Shown here in pieces: positions 22,173-33,073 of a DNA stretch of 64,000 nt. The notes beneath the pieces are model-generated. The model was not told the origin of the DNA. It did not search any database and saw only the letters and a program-made list of their open reading frames with translations. This DNA comes from Karstenula rhodostoma CBS 690.94. Lineage: Eukaryota > Ascomycota > Dothideomycetes > Pleosporales > Didymosphaeriaceae. The translations under genes and the position numbers were made by a program. Location: assembly GCA_010093485.1 (NCBI GenBank), contig MU001506.1, positions 1,416,916 through 1,480,915 of the forward strand, read 5' to 3'. Numbering within the stretch: the stretch's first letter is position 1; every line of letters starts with the position of its first letter.

Positions 22173-22648
22173 ACCCAGTCATGGTTTCGTCGGGATCGTC
22201 GTGCCCCTGGCGATCCTGCAACGCCCCGCCCATCAGTAGCCTCCAAGCGCCTGTCCGTTCCAGCGCTAGCACACATACATGGTCACGCCGCATCACGCAC
22301 TCACTGAGACGCTCTTCTGTTTTCTATTCCTCGCCCCCAGCCCTACTACCGATGCTTACAGTGCCGCCGCCACACCCACCCACGGCCTCCTGCTTGGCGC
22401 CTACAGAGGTACTCGCTGTCACTATTTCGACCGGCCGTCGCCAGGACCCAGCTCCGCCATGCTTCCATGACTGCCATCATACACGTCGTTTGCCCCGACA
22501 AGCCAAGTCGCCCATACCAACTGAACGCACAGTGCCCGTGTGGCAGCCTTTGTGCAATGCTCTGGTGAACTGCATCCGGACCCAACACGGCTGTATGCCT
22601 CCTGCCGGTTTCCAAGAGTCTTATTGTCCCTACCATGCCCGAGCGCAC

Positions 22649-24010
22649 TCATTTGCCCACGTGCTCAGAGAGAAAGTCGTCGATATAGGCAAAGTACCCG
22701 GGCTCGGAGACTGAGTCGTTGTGTGTGCCGTTCGGTAGTTCCCGCCACACCTTGGGCGCCGATCGACATACTTGATGTAGTTTACTCATGTGCGAAGGCC
22801 TGTTGATGGTTCAGCAAAGGACAGACACACCATCGTATCGTCGGCACCTACGGCACAATCTCGTCTCGCAGGCCGCTCAGGAATAGTATGGGAACATTGA
22901 TGATCCGAGGTAGCGTATCCTCGCTCGGCCAAACCTGATGGCAGAAAGGGGCAAGATACTTTGCAGGTGGTAGGGCTCTGATGCATGTTAGCACGTCTCC
23001 TCGGAGAGTAAACCTTGTAACGCAATCTAGGTGCCATACACTACTCCGCTGGGGAGTCAGCGGTCCAGTGGTCCTTGGAATATTCGTCACGGGGTTCTGC
23101 TAGGGAAATACTAACGAAGGGATCATTTTGCGCATAGAGGTGAACGTGTTTTCCAGGATGATACCAGCAATATCGCCTTGTTTTTGGTTCCGAGCACCAA
23201 GGCCAATCGAGACCGCCCCTCCTAGGCTTTGCCCATAGAGCACAATGCGTGTACTCCGCAGCTCATGCCGATTCCTAATGTAGTCCAAACCCGTCTGCGC
23301 GTCAATATTGATGCCTTTTTCGTTTGGTGTTCCTGTGGAGAGTCCGTAGCCTCGATACTGCAGCATAAAAACGTTGCCTATGCCAGATTACGTCAGTAGA
23401 GTTATGACGTGTGCGATGACCCGGACAATAGTGTGTGAAGGCGCAGAGATCCAACGTTTGACCAACCAGCACAACCTTTCCAGAATATGATGCGGGATAT
23501 GATGAACAGTTCGCTGCGTACGGCGATCTACTCACAGCCCATCTCCTCCGCTAGAACTTTGGCAATAGGTAGCCGATAGCCGATATTGCCAGCATTGCCG
23601 TGGAACATCAGCAGCGTCACATTGCGTGACTGGGCCCGGTTTGCGCGTATGTAGAAGGCGCTCAATGATTCTCCATCGGGTGTAGGGATAAAGAGTTCTT
23701 CAAAGTCGGGTATGCCGAATTGTGCAGGGCGGGGTACGTTGGTTCGCGCGTCGGGCGGGAAGTTTCTTGCATAAATGATCTCGCTGGGTAGGTTAGAGAC
23801 AGCGCCTATGCAACGAGCAGTACCAGGACTCCGACCCATCGTCTCCGCATGGTCTATGCAGGGCAGCATGCGATGTACACCCGTGCCTCGGTACAGGCTG
23901 ACTCACTTCTGCTTGAAGTAAAGAACCCCGCTGAGCAAAGCAGCAATCCCCGAAGAGGCGATCAAAGGAACGCGAAGATACGAGAGGAAAGAATCCAATG
24001 TGCCGCCCAT
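22649..24010 (-). CDS. Bem46/ABHD13-family serine hydrolase
   Basis: Alpha/beta hydrolase anchored by an N-terminal membrane helix (LIASSGIAALLSGVLYF). Five exons: 24010-23907, 23783-23536, 23377-23116, 22977-22852, 22799-22649 (296 aa), matching the usual ~300 aa. Family landmarks in order: FEELFIPTPDGESLSAFYIR, MFHGNAGNIGYR, MLQYRGYGLSTGTPNEKG, nucleophile elbow YGQSLGGAVSIGLG, acid loop SGLRDEIVPPSHM, and the catalytic His in ELPNGTHND. Introns are 52-158 nt, with three of them unusually long for this window. Bem46 affects polarity and ascospore germination in Neurospora. It shares a 555-bp promoter with pre3. Confidence 0.9.
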
Positions 24011-24565
24011 GTTGTCAGCGAGCCTCGTAACGAGTGTGCGAAGGAAGGTTTTGACTAGGCGACAGCGAACAGTAGGAGGGTCGGGCACGCACTCGATTGT
24101 GATCGTGAGCTGTCGTGATATATTCGTAGATAGGGGGCGGGGTGAGGGACGGCACCACTGGTGGATAGCGGCGTGAAGCTTCCAATATGGGTCGACGGAC
24201 GTGGGAGCTGAGGGCGTCCCGCAATGGCTCAGCGTTTGAGTATGGATAAGTGCGTAAAGACCGGAAGTAGAGCCCAATTGCAGCTAATCTCTACGACCTG
24301 GAGAGAGATGCACTAGGTGCGTCATTTAGTTATCCGCCGCAATTCACACATGCATGTGGGCAACGGACCTATCACGTGACTGCTGGCTGGGCACCTGGGC
24401 AGATGGTCCGAGCACCGAGCTCAAGCTTGCCTGCGCTGTCGTACGCCATTCATCAGTCTCCCCCACCGCGCCCACCGCACCCACCGACCACCCGCTCCGC
24501 AACCCGAGACACTCGTCGAAACCTAACCGGTCTCCCATACCATCATCACTTCACGAATACCCGCG
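24011..24565. promoter_or_regulatory. Divergent bem46/pre3 promoter
   Basis: 555 bp between two divergent starts. It contains the perfect palindrome TCACGTGA at 24,372-24,379, about 190 bp upstream of the pre3 ATG, and pyrimidine-rich tracts near the pre3 leader. Confidence 0.55.
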
Positions 24566-25448
24566 ATGGCCACTGGTATGCTTGGAGAAGGTACGCCGAT
24601 GTTCGCCCATTGCCCGCCTCTGGCTTACCCATTGCAGATGGCATCCACGTCGATATGAACCACCTGAAAAAGGGCGAGGTCAAGTAAGATGGTCTTCTGT
24701 CACAGAACCGGGCACTTGCTAACTGGGCGGACCACAGCCTCGGCACCTCCATGTTTGTTTCCCCGGCGCCTACTCCGCGCGCGCCTTCTAACTGTGGACA
24801 GCATGGCGATCAACTTCAAAGACGGCGTGATTCTAGGTGCGGACAGTCGGACGACCACGGGCGCATATATCGCGAACCGAGTCACAGACAAGCTCACACA
24901 AGTGCATGACACGATCTGGTGCTGTCGTTCTGGCTCGGCTGCAGATACACAGGCCGTGGCAGACATCGTCCACTACCATCTCGGCATGTACGGCATAACA
25001 AACGACGAGGCCCCTACGACGCAGACTGCGGCCGCCATATTCCAGGAGCTGTGCTACGCGAACAAGGACTCGTTGTCGTAAGTAGCATTCACGTGGTGTG
25101 GCCGCTCGGGCTGACAGGCTACGCAGCGCCGGTATGATCATTGCTGGATACGACCACAGGCACGGCGGACAGGTGTACTCAATACCTCTCGGTGGCTCTC
25201 TACACAAGCAGGCATACGCCATCGGCGGCTCAGGATCTACCTACATATACGGATATTGCGACGCGAACTGGCAAGAGAACATGACGGAGGCCGAGGGAGT
25301 GAAGTTTGTCAAAGGCGCGCTGGAGGAGGCTATCAAGTGGGACGGCAGTTCCGGCGGGGTGATCCGCATGGTGGTGCTCACGGCGCGAGGTGCGCAACGA
25401 CACTTGTATCTGCCCGATCAGCGGTACGAAGGACCAGGTCCCCAGTAG
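24566..25448 (+). CDS. 20S proteasome subunit beta-1 (Pre3, caspase-like)
   Basis: Five exons: 24566-24590, 24638-24683, 24738-24752, 24802-25077, 25127-25448 (227 aa). A 15-nt micro-exon encodes most of NLGTS. The propeptide [15 protein letters not shown] precedes the catalytic Thr of [12 protein letters not shown], then [20 protein letters not shown] (catalytic Asp and nearby Arg) and [15 protein letters not shown]. Further motifs are [31 protein letters not shown] and GGVIRMVVL. All junction phases fit. The introns are 47-59 nt. The subunit cleaves after acidic residues in the proteasome core. Confidence 0.93.
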
Positions 25449-26374
25449 AGCAGGACGAGCAGCGGTCATAATGGTGATTGGGTGCTCAAGGAGATGGGAT
25501 CCGAGGGGCGCAGCGCAGGCCGTGGTGGTGGAGTCGACGTGCTGTCGGCCCCGAAGTATGAGGACGTCCATGGCAGTGTGTATTGAGGCCATCAGCACCG
25601 CGTCCGGCGGAGAGCTTCACGTATGTAGTCTTGAGTGCTAGGAAAGTCTAGCCAGCCTCTACTGCCAAGTAGGAGCGCAGAGGAAATGCAACCAATGAGA
25701 TGCACGCGTTGAGCCATACAGTCCGTCGGCACCTTGCGTTCGACGCCGGTGGGTGGTCGGATCTTCACATGGGGGCAGCGACGCAGCGACGGCAGCGTGA
25801 AGCGCAACGTAGCATCAACGAAGCGGCACCTCTGCGCGGTGCGAGCACACATATCCGGCGCAGCGCTGCTCAGGAGCTTTGGGCGCGAGCGTGTGTACCT
25901 TTGTTTGGTACCCGGCAGGTGTAGGAGGTACACGAGGTCGAGCCTGGAAAACGGCGCTAAGTCCTAGCGTCACCGCGTGGAGTCGACGATATACCAAGTA
26001 GCACTGGCAAGCCTCGTCCTGCCACCAGCACCGAAACGCTGCCCGCGTGCATCTTCTCCTCTCTGTGTGATTGTTGCTCTCCCATTCTCCTTGGCCACGG
26101 CGAGTGAGCGGGACTCGAGGCATCCGAGGCATGCCCGCTATCTGCCTCTTCTGAGCGCATCCCGGCCAGCTTCTTATCGCCACAAACAACACACCACTGC
26201 CCGCCCCTCACCACCGCCCACCTGCGCTGTGCAGCCCAGCAGACTCAGGCTCCGCGACGCCGCCCCCACGCACCCGCACCTCCTGCACCTCCTGCACCCG
26301 AGCGACGACCCCTCCGCATCTGCCCGCAGCAGCCCGCTCCGTTCTCACGCAGCCTCTCCGACGACGTCCGCGGC
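25449..26374. other. Intergenic region upstream of the Pho80-like cyclin
   Basis: 926 bp. The right half (26,170-26,374) is CA- and C-rich leader sequence (CTCCTGCACCTCCTGCACC). No gene or RNA was recognised. Confidence 0.5.
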
Positions 26375-27775
26375 ATGGGATCGATCGTGGTCAGCGACTT
26401 TGGTGGGAACCACTTTCACAACATGTTTGCCGGCGGCGGCCATCAGCAAACGCAAGAGTCGCCCGCAATGCACCACACGCCCGTGCGTCCCTCACCGCAG
26501 ACCAGCGCAAACCCGTCGCTGCGTGCAGGGCCGCCCGCAGATGTCGCAATGGCCGACCCAGGAGCGCCGCCCACAAGCTCGCAGCAGACCGCGTCCGAGG
26601 ACAGCACCATCGCGCCCCACCCAGCAGGCCAGCCCCCACCAAGCCCGCGCTTCGCACCCCAACAGCAGACGCCCGCCCTCGCAAACGCCCCTCCTGCACC
26701 CGCGTCCGTGGCCGCGCCTTCTGCGCAACCGTCCCCGGTGCCGTCTGCGTTGGACGGCTCGGGAGCCTCGCCGCGGCGGATCAAGGTCAAGAACCTCTCC
26801 CACATCCAGAGCTTTGCAACAGACGAGGCCAGCCCCTTCTCGCAGACGCGGTCGCTATCGCGTCGTCAACGCCGAGACCCCGGCGACGTGGGCCCGCAGT
26901 ATGAGATTAGCGAGATGCCCGTGAGCGACATCATTGAAATGGTGGCCGGCCTGCTGACCAAGATCACCACTACAAACGACCGACAGCATGAGCATCTTCA
27001 CCGCCAGATACCGCCGCCTGAAGGGGCTTCTGGTCTCAGCCCACAGACGACAAGCGTGTTGGCCTTCCACGGAAAGAACGTGCCCAGCATATCCATTCTC
27101 AGCTATCTCAGCCGGATCCACAAATACTGCCCTACCACTTACGAGGTCTTTCTGAGCCTCTTGGTCTACTTTGACCGAATGACCGAAAAGGTCAATGCAG
27201 GTCCCATGCTCAGCCTGCGGCAAGCGAACCAAAAGTCGCTCGAACGCGCCAACGCTGAGGCCGATGCTGCCAGTTCGTCAGCCACCCCCGTTGATGCGCA
27301 AGACCAAACCAGACCCACGGTCCAAGCGGCGACACCTCCTCCTTCCGGTTCCTTAGGTAAACCTGCAAAGACACCTATTCAAGAGTCTCAATCACCTTCT
27401 CCACCCCACCAGGACCTGGAATCGGATCCCTATAATCTGTCACACTTTTTCGTAGTCGACAGCTTCAACATACACCGCCTAGTTATTGCCGGCGTCACTT
27501 GTGCAAGCAAATTCTTTTCAGACGTGTTCTATACCAATTCGAGATATGCAAAGGTAAGTCTCATCCCCGTTCATTGCGGACATCAAGCTGAACTTCCACA
27601 GGTCGGCGGTCTTCCCTTGGTGGAGCTTAATCATCTGGAGTTGCAATTCCTTCTTTTGAACGACTTCCGGCTTGCTGTGCCGTTGGAAGAAATGGAGGCA
27701 TATGGTACGATGCTGGTGGAGTTCTACGCACGCGAGGTTGCTGAGCAGCACGAACGGCAATCTGGCAGAGCATGA
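26375..27775 (+). CDS. Pho80/PREG-type cyclin
   Basis: Regulatory cyclin of a Pho85-type kinase, which represses phosphate-starvation genes (Neurospora PREG, yeast Pho80). Exons 26375-27553 and 27602-27775 (450 aa). A disordered Pro/Gln/Ser N-terminus is followed by the cyclin box from about residue 185 (VSDIIEMVAGLLTKI, ISILSYLSRIHKYCPTTYEV). A Ser/Thr/Pro insert is followed by DSFNIHRLVIAGVTCASKFF and SRYAKVGGLPLVELNHLELQ, then FLLLNDFRL. The 48-nt intron is a multiple of three and has no stop, so the ORF reads through it. I place it because the conserved YAK-VGGLPL junction is continuous only after removal. Confidence 0.85.
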   Translation: MGSIVVSDFGGNHFHNMFAGGGHQQTQESPAMHHTPVRPSPQTSANPSLRAGPPADVAMADPGAPPTSSQQTASEDSTIAPHPAGQPPPSPRFAPQQQTPALANAPPAPASVAAPSAQPSPVPSALDGSGASPRRIKVKNLSHIQSFATDEASPFSQTRSLSRRQRRDPGDVGPQYEISEMPVSDIIEMVAGLLTKITTTNDRQHEHLHRQIPPPEGASGLSPQTTSVLAFHGKNVPSISILSYLSRIHKYCPTTYEVFLSLLVYFDRMTEKVNAGPMLSLRQANQKSLERANAEADAASSSATPVDAQDQTRPTVQAATPPPSGSLGKPAKTPIQESQSPSPPHQDLESDPYNLSHFFVVDSFNIHRLVIAGVTCASKFFSDVFYTNSRYAKVSLIPVHCGHQAELPQVGGLPLVELNHLELQFLLLNDFRLAVPLEEMEAYGTMLVEFYAREVAEQHERQSGRA

Positions 27776-28802
27776 ATAGATTCGGCCTTATCATGAGTGC
27801 ATTGCGATTACTTGACCAGGTGCCATACGAAAGCGCTAGGTCGGGCAGCGAGTCCCAGGCTCGGGAAGAGTTCTCTACATCAGCAAGTGCTTTTTCAATC
27901 TATGAGCGGCACTGTTGCAAGCTTGGCGGTGGAGCTTGTTGGCAGGACGAGGTGATTATACTCATGATTATCGACCTCGTTTTCTGTCTCGTTGGAGGGG
28001 TTGTGCTTTCACCTTAGAGTGAGAACGATAGATATTGTTTCTGACGCCAGCGGCAAGCTTTCGATGTTTGCGTTTCGGATTCCGTTGGCCGATTCTGGAG
28101 CAGCTACTTCTCTGGTCTGTCTTCTGCAGCGGAGCGAAGTTCACGGGTGCACCTTGTGTCAGGTGAAGCGTAACTGAATCGGACATCGGACGGAGCGGTA
28201 TCTGCGTATGGGCGGTTGGTCTGCGTACACGTTACGATCATACTTGATGACATGGCTAGGTGCTTTCCATTCCTGGAAGTCTCCTGCCTTCGTGTTTCGT
28301 TCTTTTGGAAATAGAGGTGTGGTACTGGAGTAAGGTCGTGTCTGAATCTGAGCGGTAATTTCATGATTACATGATCCTCTTTGTGTTGCCGTGGCCATGG
28401 AGTTAGATCTCCGCGACATTAATCATTATTCGACGCACGATTTAACTGGAGGGACGCCGCTTCGCAACAAATGAGATGAGATCATCGATCTGCTGGATCT
28501 CACTACGCTTCGGCCACCCTCACTTAGGTAATACAGGGGGTGAGGCTCTTGGCCACCGCACGCTACGCTTTGACCTCCCAGTCCAGGGTCTTATAAGTCG
28601 ATTTTGGCCCCACCCCCAGTCCCGTGTCAATCTCGTCCTGATATGCTGTAAATACCCGGATTCGGTGTCCTTTGCGCTCTCTCCTTGTGTTGGGTTCGGA
28701 ATCACTTTCGTTTGGAAATTGCATATTGAATCGGTCGGGTCGATTATTTCTGTTCATTCGCTTCTCCAACGACTGTTTGCACGTTAGGAGTACGTGGTGG
28801 AA
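27776..28802. other. Intergenic region upstream of the prolyl hydroxylase gene
   Basis: About 1 kb. Short ORFs only, none recognisable. No tRNA cloverleaf was noticed. Probably the promoter of the 2OG oxygenase gene plus the cyclin 3' UTR. Confidence 0.5.
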
Positions 28803-29847
28803 ATGTCCGGTCGCTCCTTTCCCCTCGCCAGCATCCTGCAGTATACGGTGTTAGCCATACTCGGATACGTTCTCGCAGGTGCACCTCTCCTTTCCTTCGT
28901 CACAGGCCCCACGTATGAAGATAGGAAAGCAAGAGCTAGTACTGGACGGCCGTCGCCGCTGAGCCACGACAAGGCCGCGGGTCTGATCATTCCCGAGAGG
29001 AACATGAGCTGCACGGAGCATATGTACAAGGGCCTGCATGTGCTGAGTCGCGATCCATTGGTCGTGTATGTGGAAGGATTCCTGCGTGAAGATGAGGTGC
29101 AGCACGTTGTGGACGTCAGGTATGCAATCTCGCCGGTCTTGGGTCGTCGACTTCTTGTCCAACTGAGGATATATTGAGCATATAACATCATGTGCGACCC
29201 AGTTGTCCATGTCTCTTCAGTACGATTTCAAAAAGCTAATAGCAGAAAGTCAAGTGCACTTCACTCCGTCCACAGTCTGGAGTGCTGGCCAAGAGCGCCT
29301 TGATCCCACCGTCCGCCTTTCGGAAAAGGCATCCGTCCCGCGCTCCCCGGCTGTCCGTTGTATCGAGGAACGCGCGCGTGCCTTTCAGGGTTGGCGGCCG
29401 TACGTCTTCGTCGAGAAGCTGTGGGCACAAAAGTACGGGCCCGGCGGACACTACGCCTATCATTACGACTGGAGCAACGCGTTACGCGGTGCAGGACGGA
29501 TCAGCAGCTTCATGGTATGGCTGGGAGACCAGTGTGAAGGTGGGGGCACGAGATTTCCGAGATTAGAGAGACCGAAGGATGAAGCGTGGTGCCGGTTCAT
29601 CGATTGTGGAGAGGATGGTAGCGGGGATGAAGGAGGTACTGATGAGAATGAGATGGGCATGGGAGTGACCTTTAACCCGATAAAGGGTAACGCGGTGTAC
29701 TGGGAGAACATGAGGACTGATGGGACTGGTTACGAGGAGAGTTGGCACGCGGGACTTCCTGTAACGAGCGGGACGAAGATTGGACTTAATATTTGGAGCT
29801 GGCTCCAGGAGGGGTACGAGCCTTCTTCTCCACAAGGCGCTGTCTAA
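28803..29847 (+). CDS. Membrane-anchored prolyl 4-hydroxylase (2OG-Fe(II) oxygenase)
   Basis: Exons 28803-29119 and 29250-29847 (304 aa). A signal-anchor helix lies at about residues 10-33 (LQYTVLAILGYVLAGAPLLS), then VYVEGFLREDEVQHVVDV, HFTPSTVW, and the catalytic core. The iron ligands are His and Asp in HYDWS and the distal His in ESWHAGLPV, and the 2OG-binding Lys is in GTKIGLNIW. An acidic Gly-rich insert precedes the second half. It resembles the eukaryotic prolyl 4-hydroxylase alpha catalytic domain and probably works in the ER or Golgi lumen. The 130-nt intron uses GTATGC and an atypical GAAAG acceptor at 29,249, chosen to hold the frame, so this junction is uncertain. Confidence 0.8.
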
Positions 29848-29882
29848 GGGACGCATGCTCTTGATGTAACAGTTCAAGAACA

Positions 29883-30795
29883 TTATTTTGTACCTTTATC
29901 GGATATCGTGTTCTCTTCATCTGCGTCATTCAACTGCGCGTAGCGCTTGATAAACAAGTCGAAGATTGTCGGGAAGCTATGCCAGTACTCCCCCGCAGTC
30001 ACCACGTTAGTCGCGAAATTCCATTCTGCCATGTGCTTCATCTGCATCACGGTCCACGTAACAAGCTCATCGGGAATACTTCCAATTGAGTGAAGCATGA
30101 TAGAGAACGCAGATGTAGGTAAGTTTGTGGCGGCGTGAAAGTTCTTCAGTGCGTTGAATTTGGTTGCGTCAATGAAATTAGCGAACGTGTCTTCGAAAAT
30201 GACGGTTGTGTTGGCAAGATCGAGGTAGTTCCACACGGGATCAGGCAAAGCTCCTGGGTTGTGTACTGTAGCTGGTCAATGCCACAATCTTTCCAGGCAC
30301 ACAAGCGGATCTTTTTACCAATAAGCTTCTCACCCAAATTCTCACTGGTTTGCACTGCATCCGTTGTCGTTTTCAAGTAATCGTGCTTTTGCCAATGATA
30401 AAGACCCGGTGTCTCGTCGAAGAATATGCCATCCACTGCCATCCGTGTGTCATTCATCAGCATCGGCCAACTTGCCCATTGGCGAATCTCCGACAATACA
30501 CTGTCAAGGACCTTCTCCGTGTAGTTGGTCGCAACATAACCCAAAGTCCGAATATTCGGATAATTCTTCAGCTTGGGTATCTCGTCGATGTACGCTGGTT
30601 CGGGCAGGCTGCCCAAACACGGTCCACTACAGGGGTTCAAGACGACGTTGAAGTTGAGGTTGGTATTGTTGCCAGCTCTAAACAAAATCAGCAAGCGCTT
30701 GCCACCTTCGATTTATATTAAGAGACTGACGCCCAGTACAACGGATCCCATACACCCGGCCAAGGATACACGTATAAGGGTAGGAGGATCGACAT
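29883..30795 (-). CDS. Spherulation-specific family 4 (spherulin-4) protein
   Basis: Exons 30795-30731, 30677-30319, 30253-29883 (264 aa). The TIM-barrel-like family signature is clear: MSILLPLYVYPWPGVWDPLY at the N-terminus, NLNFNVVLNPCSGPCLG, NIRTLGYVATNYTEK, DGIFFDETPG, and TTVIFEDTF. Such proteins are usually secreted or cell-surface, often related to polysaccharide hydrolases. Here no signal peptide precedes the domain, and the only upstream ATG frame is out of phase, so this copy looks cytosolic or its first exon was missed. Introns are 53 and 65 nt. The stop is 35 bp from that of the convergent prolyl hydroxylase gene. Confidence 0.85.
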
Positions 30796-31533
30796 GGTAC
30801 CGAACGAGTCGATCGGAATGGAATGGGCTACGGGGGAAGATCGAGAGAGCTTTAAGTACCGACAGCCTCGCCCTGGAGATAAAGCCTTGCCTCCCACGCA
30901 CTGATTTCATGGAACTCGTATCGCGCATCTCCTTTTTTTTTTTGGATCAATAAGGCGCGTGCCATAAGGTCGGGATATTAGTGTGACGCATAATGTCGTT
31001 CCAGAAGGGATCAACTTTGCGCAGCAGAGAACGTTCTTGGCAGTGGATGTTCATTTGTACAGATTGGACTCCAGGGGTACGGGTTAATGATGCAGGAAAC
31101 CACGACATTGGTCAAAACAAGCATCACCCACACTTGATAGGGAAACGATCCTAGTAGAGCTACACGGGCACATCATTATTTGAAATCGATCGCGCGTAAC
31201 CCATAGTCTCAATATACAATCAGCCATCGCACATGTGGATGTGCAGACTATTAGGGAAGGCGCCTCAACGGCATCATATTCCCTCATTAATAACGTAGGG
31301 CGCTCTTTGGGCTGCGCCCCGGCTTGGATAATCTTCGTAATGCTCGTGATCCGACGTAGAGGGGGTACTCAGCATTTTGCTTTGTCATGCACAAGGAAGT
31401 TCGCATATCGATGGCGGTCATGTTAACTATATTTTATCTGGAGCAGGCACGCTGCAGTGTATGAGGCCAAAAGACAGTGCTTATTATGTTTGCCATATCT
31501 CGATTTAGAAGAACAGCAGACCGCTCACGAAGG
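30796..31533. other. Intergenic region
   Basis: 738 bp. Upstream of the spherulin-4 gene (T run near 30,930) and downstream of the Zng1 gene. No ORF with support. Confidence 0.5.
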
Positions 31534-32721
31534 TCAAGAAACCCTTTTTATGGTCAGCTTGCCTTCTGAATCGCTGTCCAAAGCAACAAATCCGCTTGAT
31601 TCTATGAATTTCTGAAACTGGTTGGACTCATATTTTGCAGTGATGACGGTCAGCCGCAGTTCAGGCTCCTCGCCTGGGGGGAGGGGAGTGGACCTGCCCG
31701 AAGCAAGAGGTGTTGCAGTCTCCGATGCTATGGGTGTATTATTAGCTGATGGCGAAGGCACTGGAGTAAATGTCCACCTCCCGAACGCCCAATTGAGGAT
31801 ATATCGCGTCCGATCACCAGCGACGCTCGGTGTCGATTGCGAACTGGAATGGGAAGATCTTGGTGCGCTCGAGGCATAGAGGACGCCTTTGATGCGGTAT
31901 ATAGAGTCCTTGGTGGGCTCTTGGAGAAGCTTTTCCAGTTTCTCCACGTCGACGCTGGCATTGTTGCCGTTGGAGGTCAGCGCCACACTGAGCACTTCTA
32001 CCTCGCTAGAGTGGTCGTGATCGTGGTGGTACCCGGATTTGGATGCCGCAGCCTTTACGAGCTTGGGATCCAGTCCAAAGACAATGTCCTTGCTAACCCA
32101 CCCCCGATCGCTTTTGGTGCGCGGTATTGGTGGGTCGACCTCCAAGGCCAGCACAGCATCCTCTACGTCTTCTAGCCTCCGCTCGCTGACGAGCTCCCAC
32201 TTGTTCAGGACGACAACGTCTGTATACTTGGCCTGCATCTTGGCCGTGTACGACGTGTCTTCGTAGCCCTTCCAGTTCTCGGCGTCGATGACGGACATTA
32301 CGCCGTCCAGTACGTACCGGCCGGTGGTGTGGGCCAGGCGGTTGACCTCCATGGCCAGGGTGGCGGGGAAGGCAGAGCCCGACGTCTCGATCACGATGCG
32401 ATCGGGCGTGATGTCGGCAGCGAGTGTGTCGAGGGCGTCGGACAGCTGGCCGACCAGGTTGCAGCAGATGCAGCCATTGAGCAGCTCCTGCACGCCCGAG
32501 ATGGCACTCGACGATGCCAGCTCCGAGTCGACGGCGACGTCACCGAACTCGTTCTTGAGGAGTGCGAGTTTGTACGTTCTGGGGAGCTGCGGAATCAGGT
32601 TCAAGATCAGGGCTGGGCGGGGTGATTAGACGCTGTGGCACGCGGGGCGGTGCGCGCACGACTCACTCGTCTTGCCCGAGCCGAGGAAGCCGGTGATGAT
32701 GGTGATGGCGATGGGCGCCAT
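31534..32721 (-). CDS. COG0523 / Zng1-type zinc chaperone GTPase (CobW family)
   Basis: Exons 32721-32667 and 32612-31534 (377 aa). Walker A GFLGSGKT lies near the N-terminus and is split by a 54-nt intron just after GKT. It is followed by NEFGDVAVDSEL, the metal-binding CxCC motif GCICCNL, Walker B-like VIETSG, and NKWEL. A His-rich patch (HHDHDH) fits zinc binding, and the C-terminal CobW_C domain ends at VALDSDSEG. In yeast and humans Zng1 transfers zinc to methionine aminopeptidase 1. Insertion of a Ser/Thr/Pro-rich loop before the last beta strands is unremarkable. Head-to-head with the small protein gene, 352 bp apart. Confidence 0.88.
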
Positions 32722-33073
32722 TCTGCGGGCCTCTGCGGCGGCGGTATGGCCAGAGAGACGGCTGGTGCTGCTGGTGCTGCTGGTGCTGCTGGGCGTCAGC
32801 GTCGGCGTGCTCTACGTCGAGGTCGACGTTTTCTGGGGTGGAGCCACAGCCACAGCCACAGGGCGGGGGCCGGCGAGGCATGACGTCGGTCGCGCGCTGC
32901 TACTGCGTCCAAGACAAACACAGCCTGGAACAGCCTCCTGAGATACATAAAAGCCGCCAGCTTCTCTCTCCTACGCCTCTACCTACGCCAGCATCCATCC
33001 CTCGACCACCCACACCACTTCCATTTCCACTTCCACTTCAAAACCCACACCCACTCCCAGCCAATTACGCACC
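32722..33073. promoter_or_regulatory. Divergent zng1 / small-protein promoter
   Basis: 352 bp. It contains a GCTGCTGGT triplet-type run near 32,765-32,790 and, just before the small-protein start, an oligo-CCA/CACTTCCATTTCC pyrimidine tract typical of fungal leaders of highly expressed genes. Confidence 0.5.

Larger units (their letters stand above)
19942..22648. other. 2.7-kb repeat-rich, GC-rich gap upstream of the YTH gene
   Basis: Probably the YTH gene's promoter and long leader plus the bem46 3' flank. It contains the minisatellite at 21,500-21,557, a CTCGCC array at 22,125-22,172, CGTCGC repeats near 22,019, GTAC repeats near 21,961 and GCAGCGG repeats near 21,775. Long open frames on both strands here have repetitive, Arg/Pro/Gly-biased translations, and I do not call them genes. 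Confidence 0.5.

Noticed and set aside
21344..22714. 456-codon plus-strand ORF
   Set aside because: Translates tandem repeats into PRPRPR, RRRRRR and WTVDGG runs, overlaps the bem46 last exon, and both strands are open here.
14544..30795. Secondary-metabolite or effector cluster around velB and spherulin-4
   Set aside because: No polyketide, nonribosomal peptide, terpene or P450 genes nearby; the neighbours are housekeeping genes.
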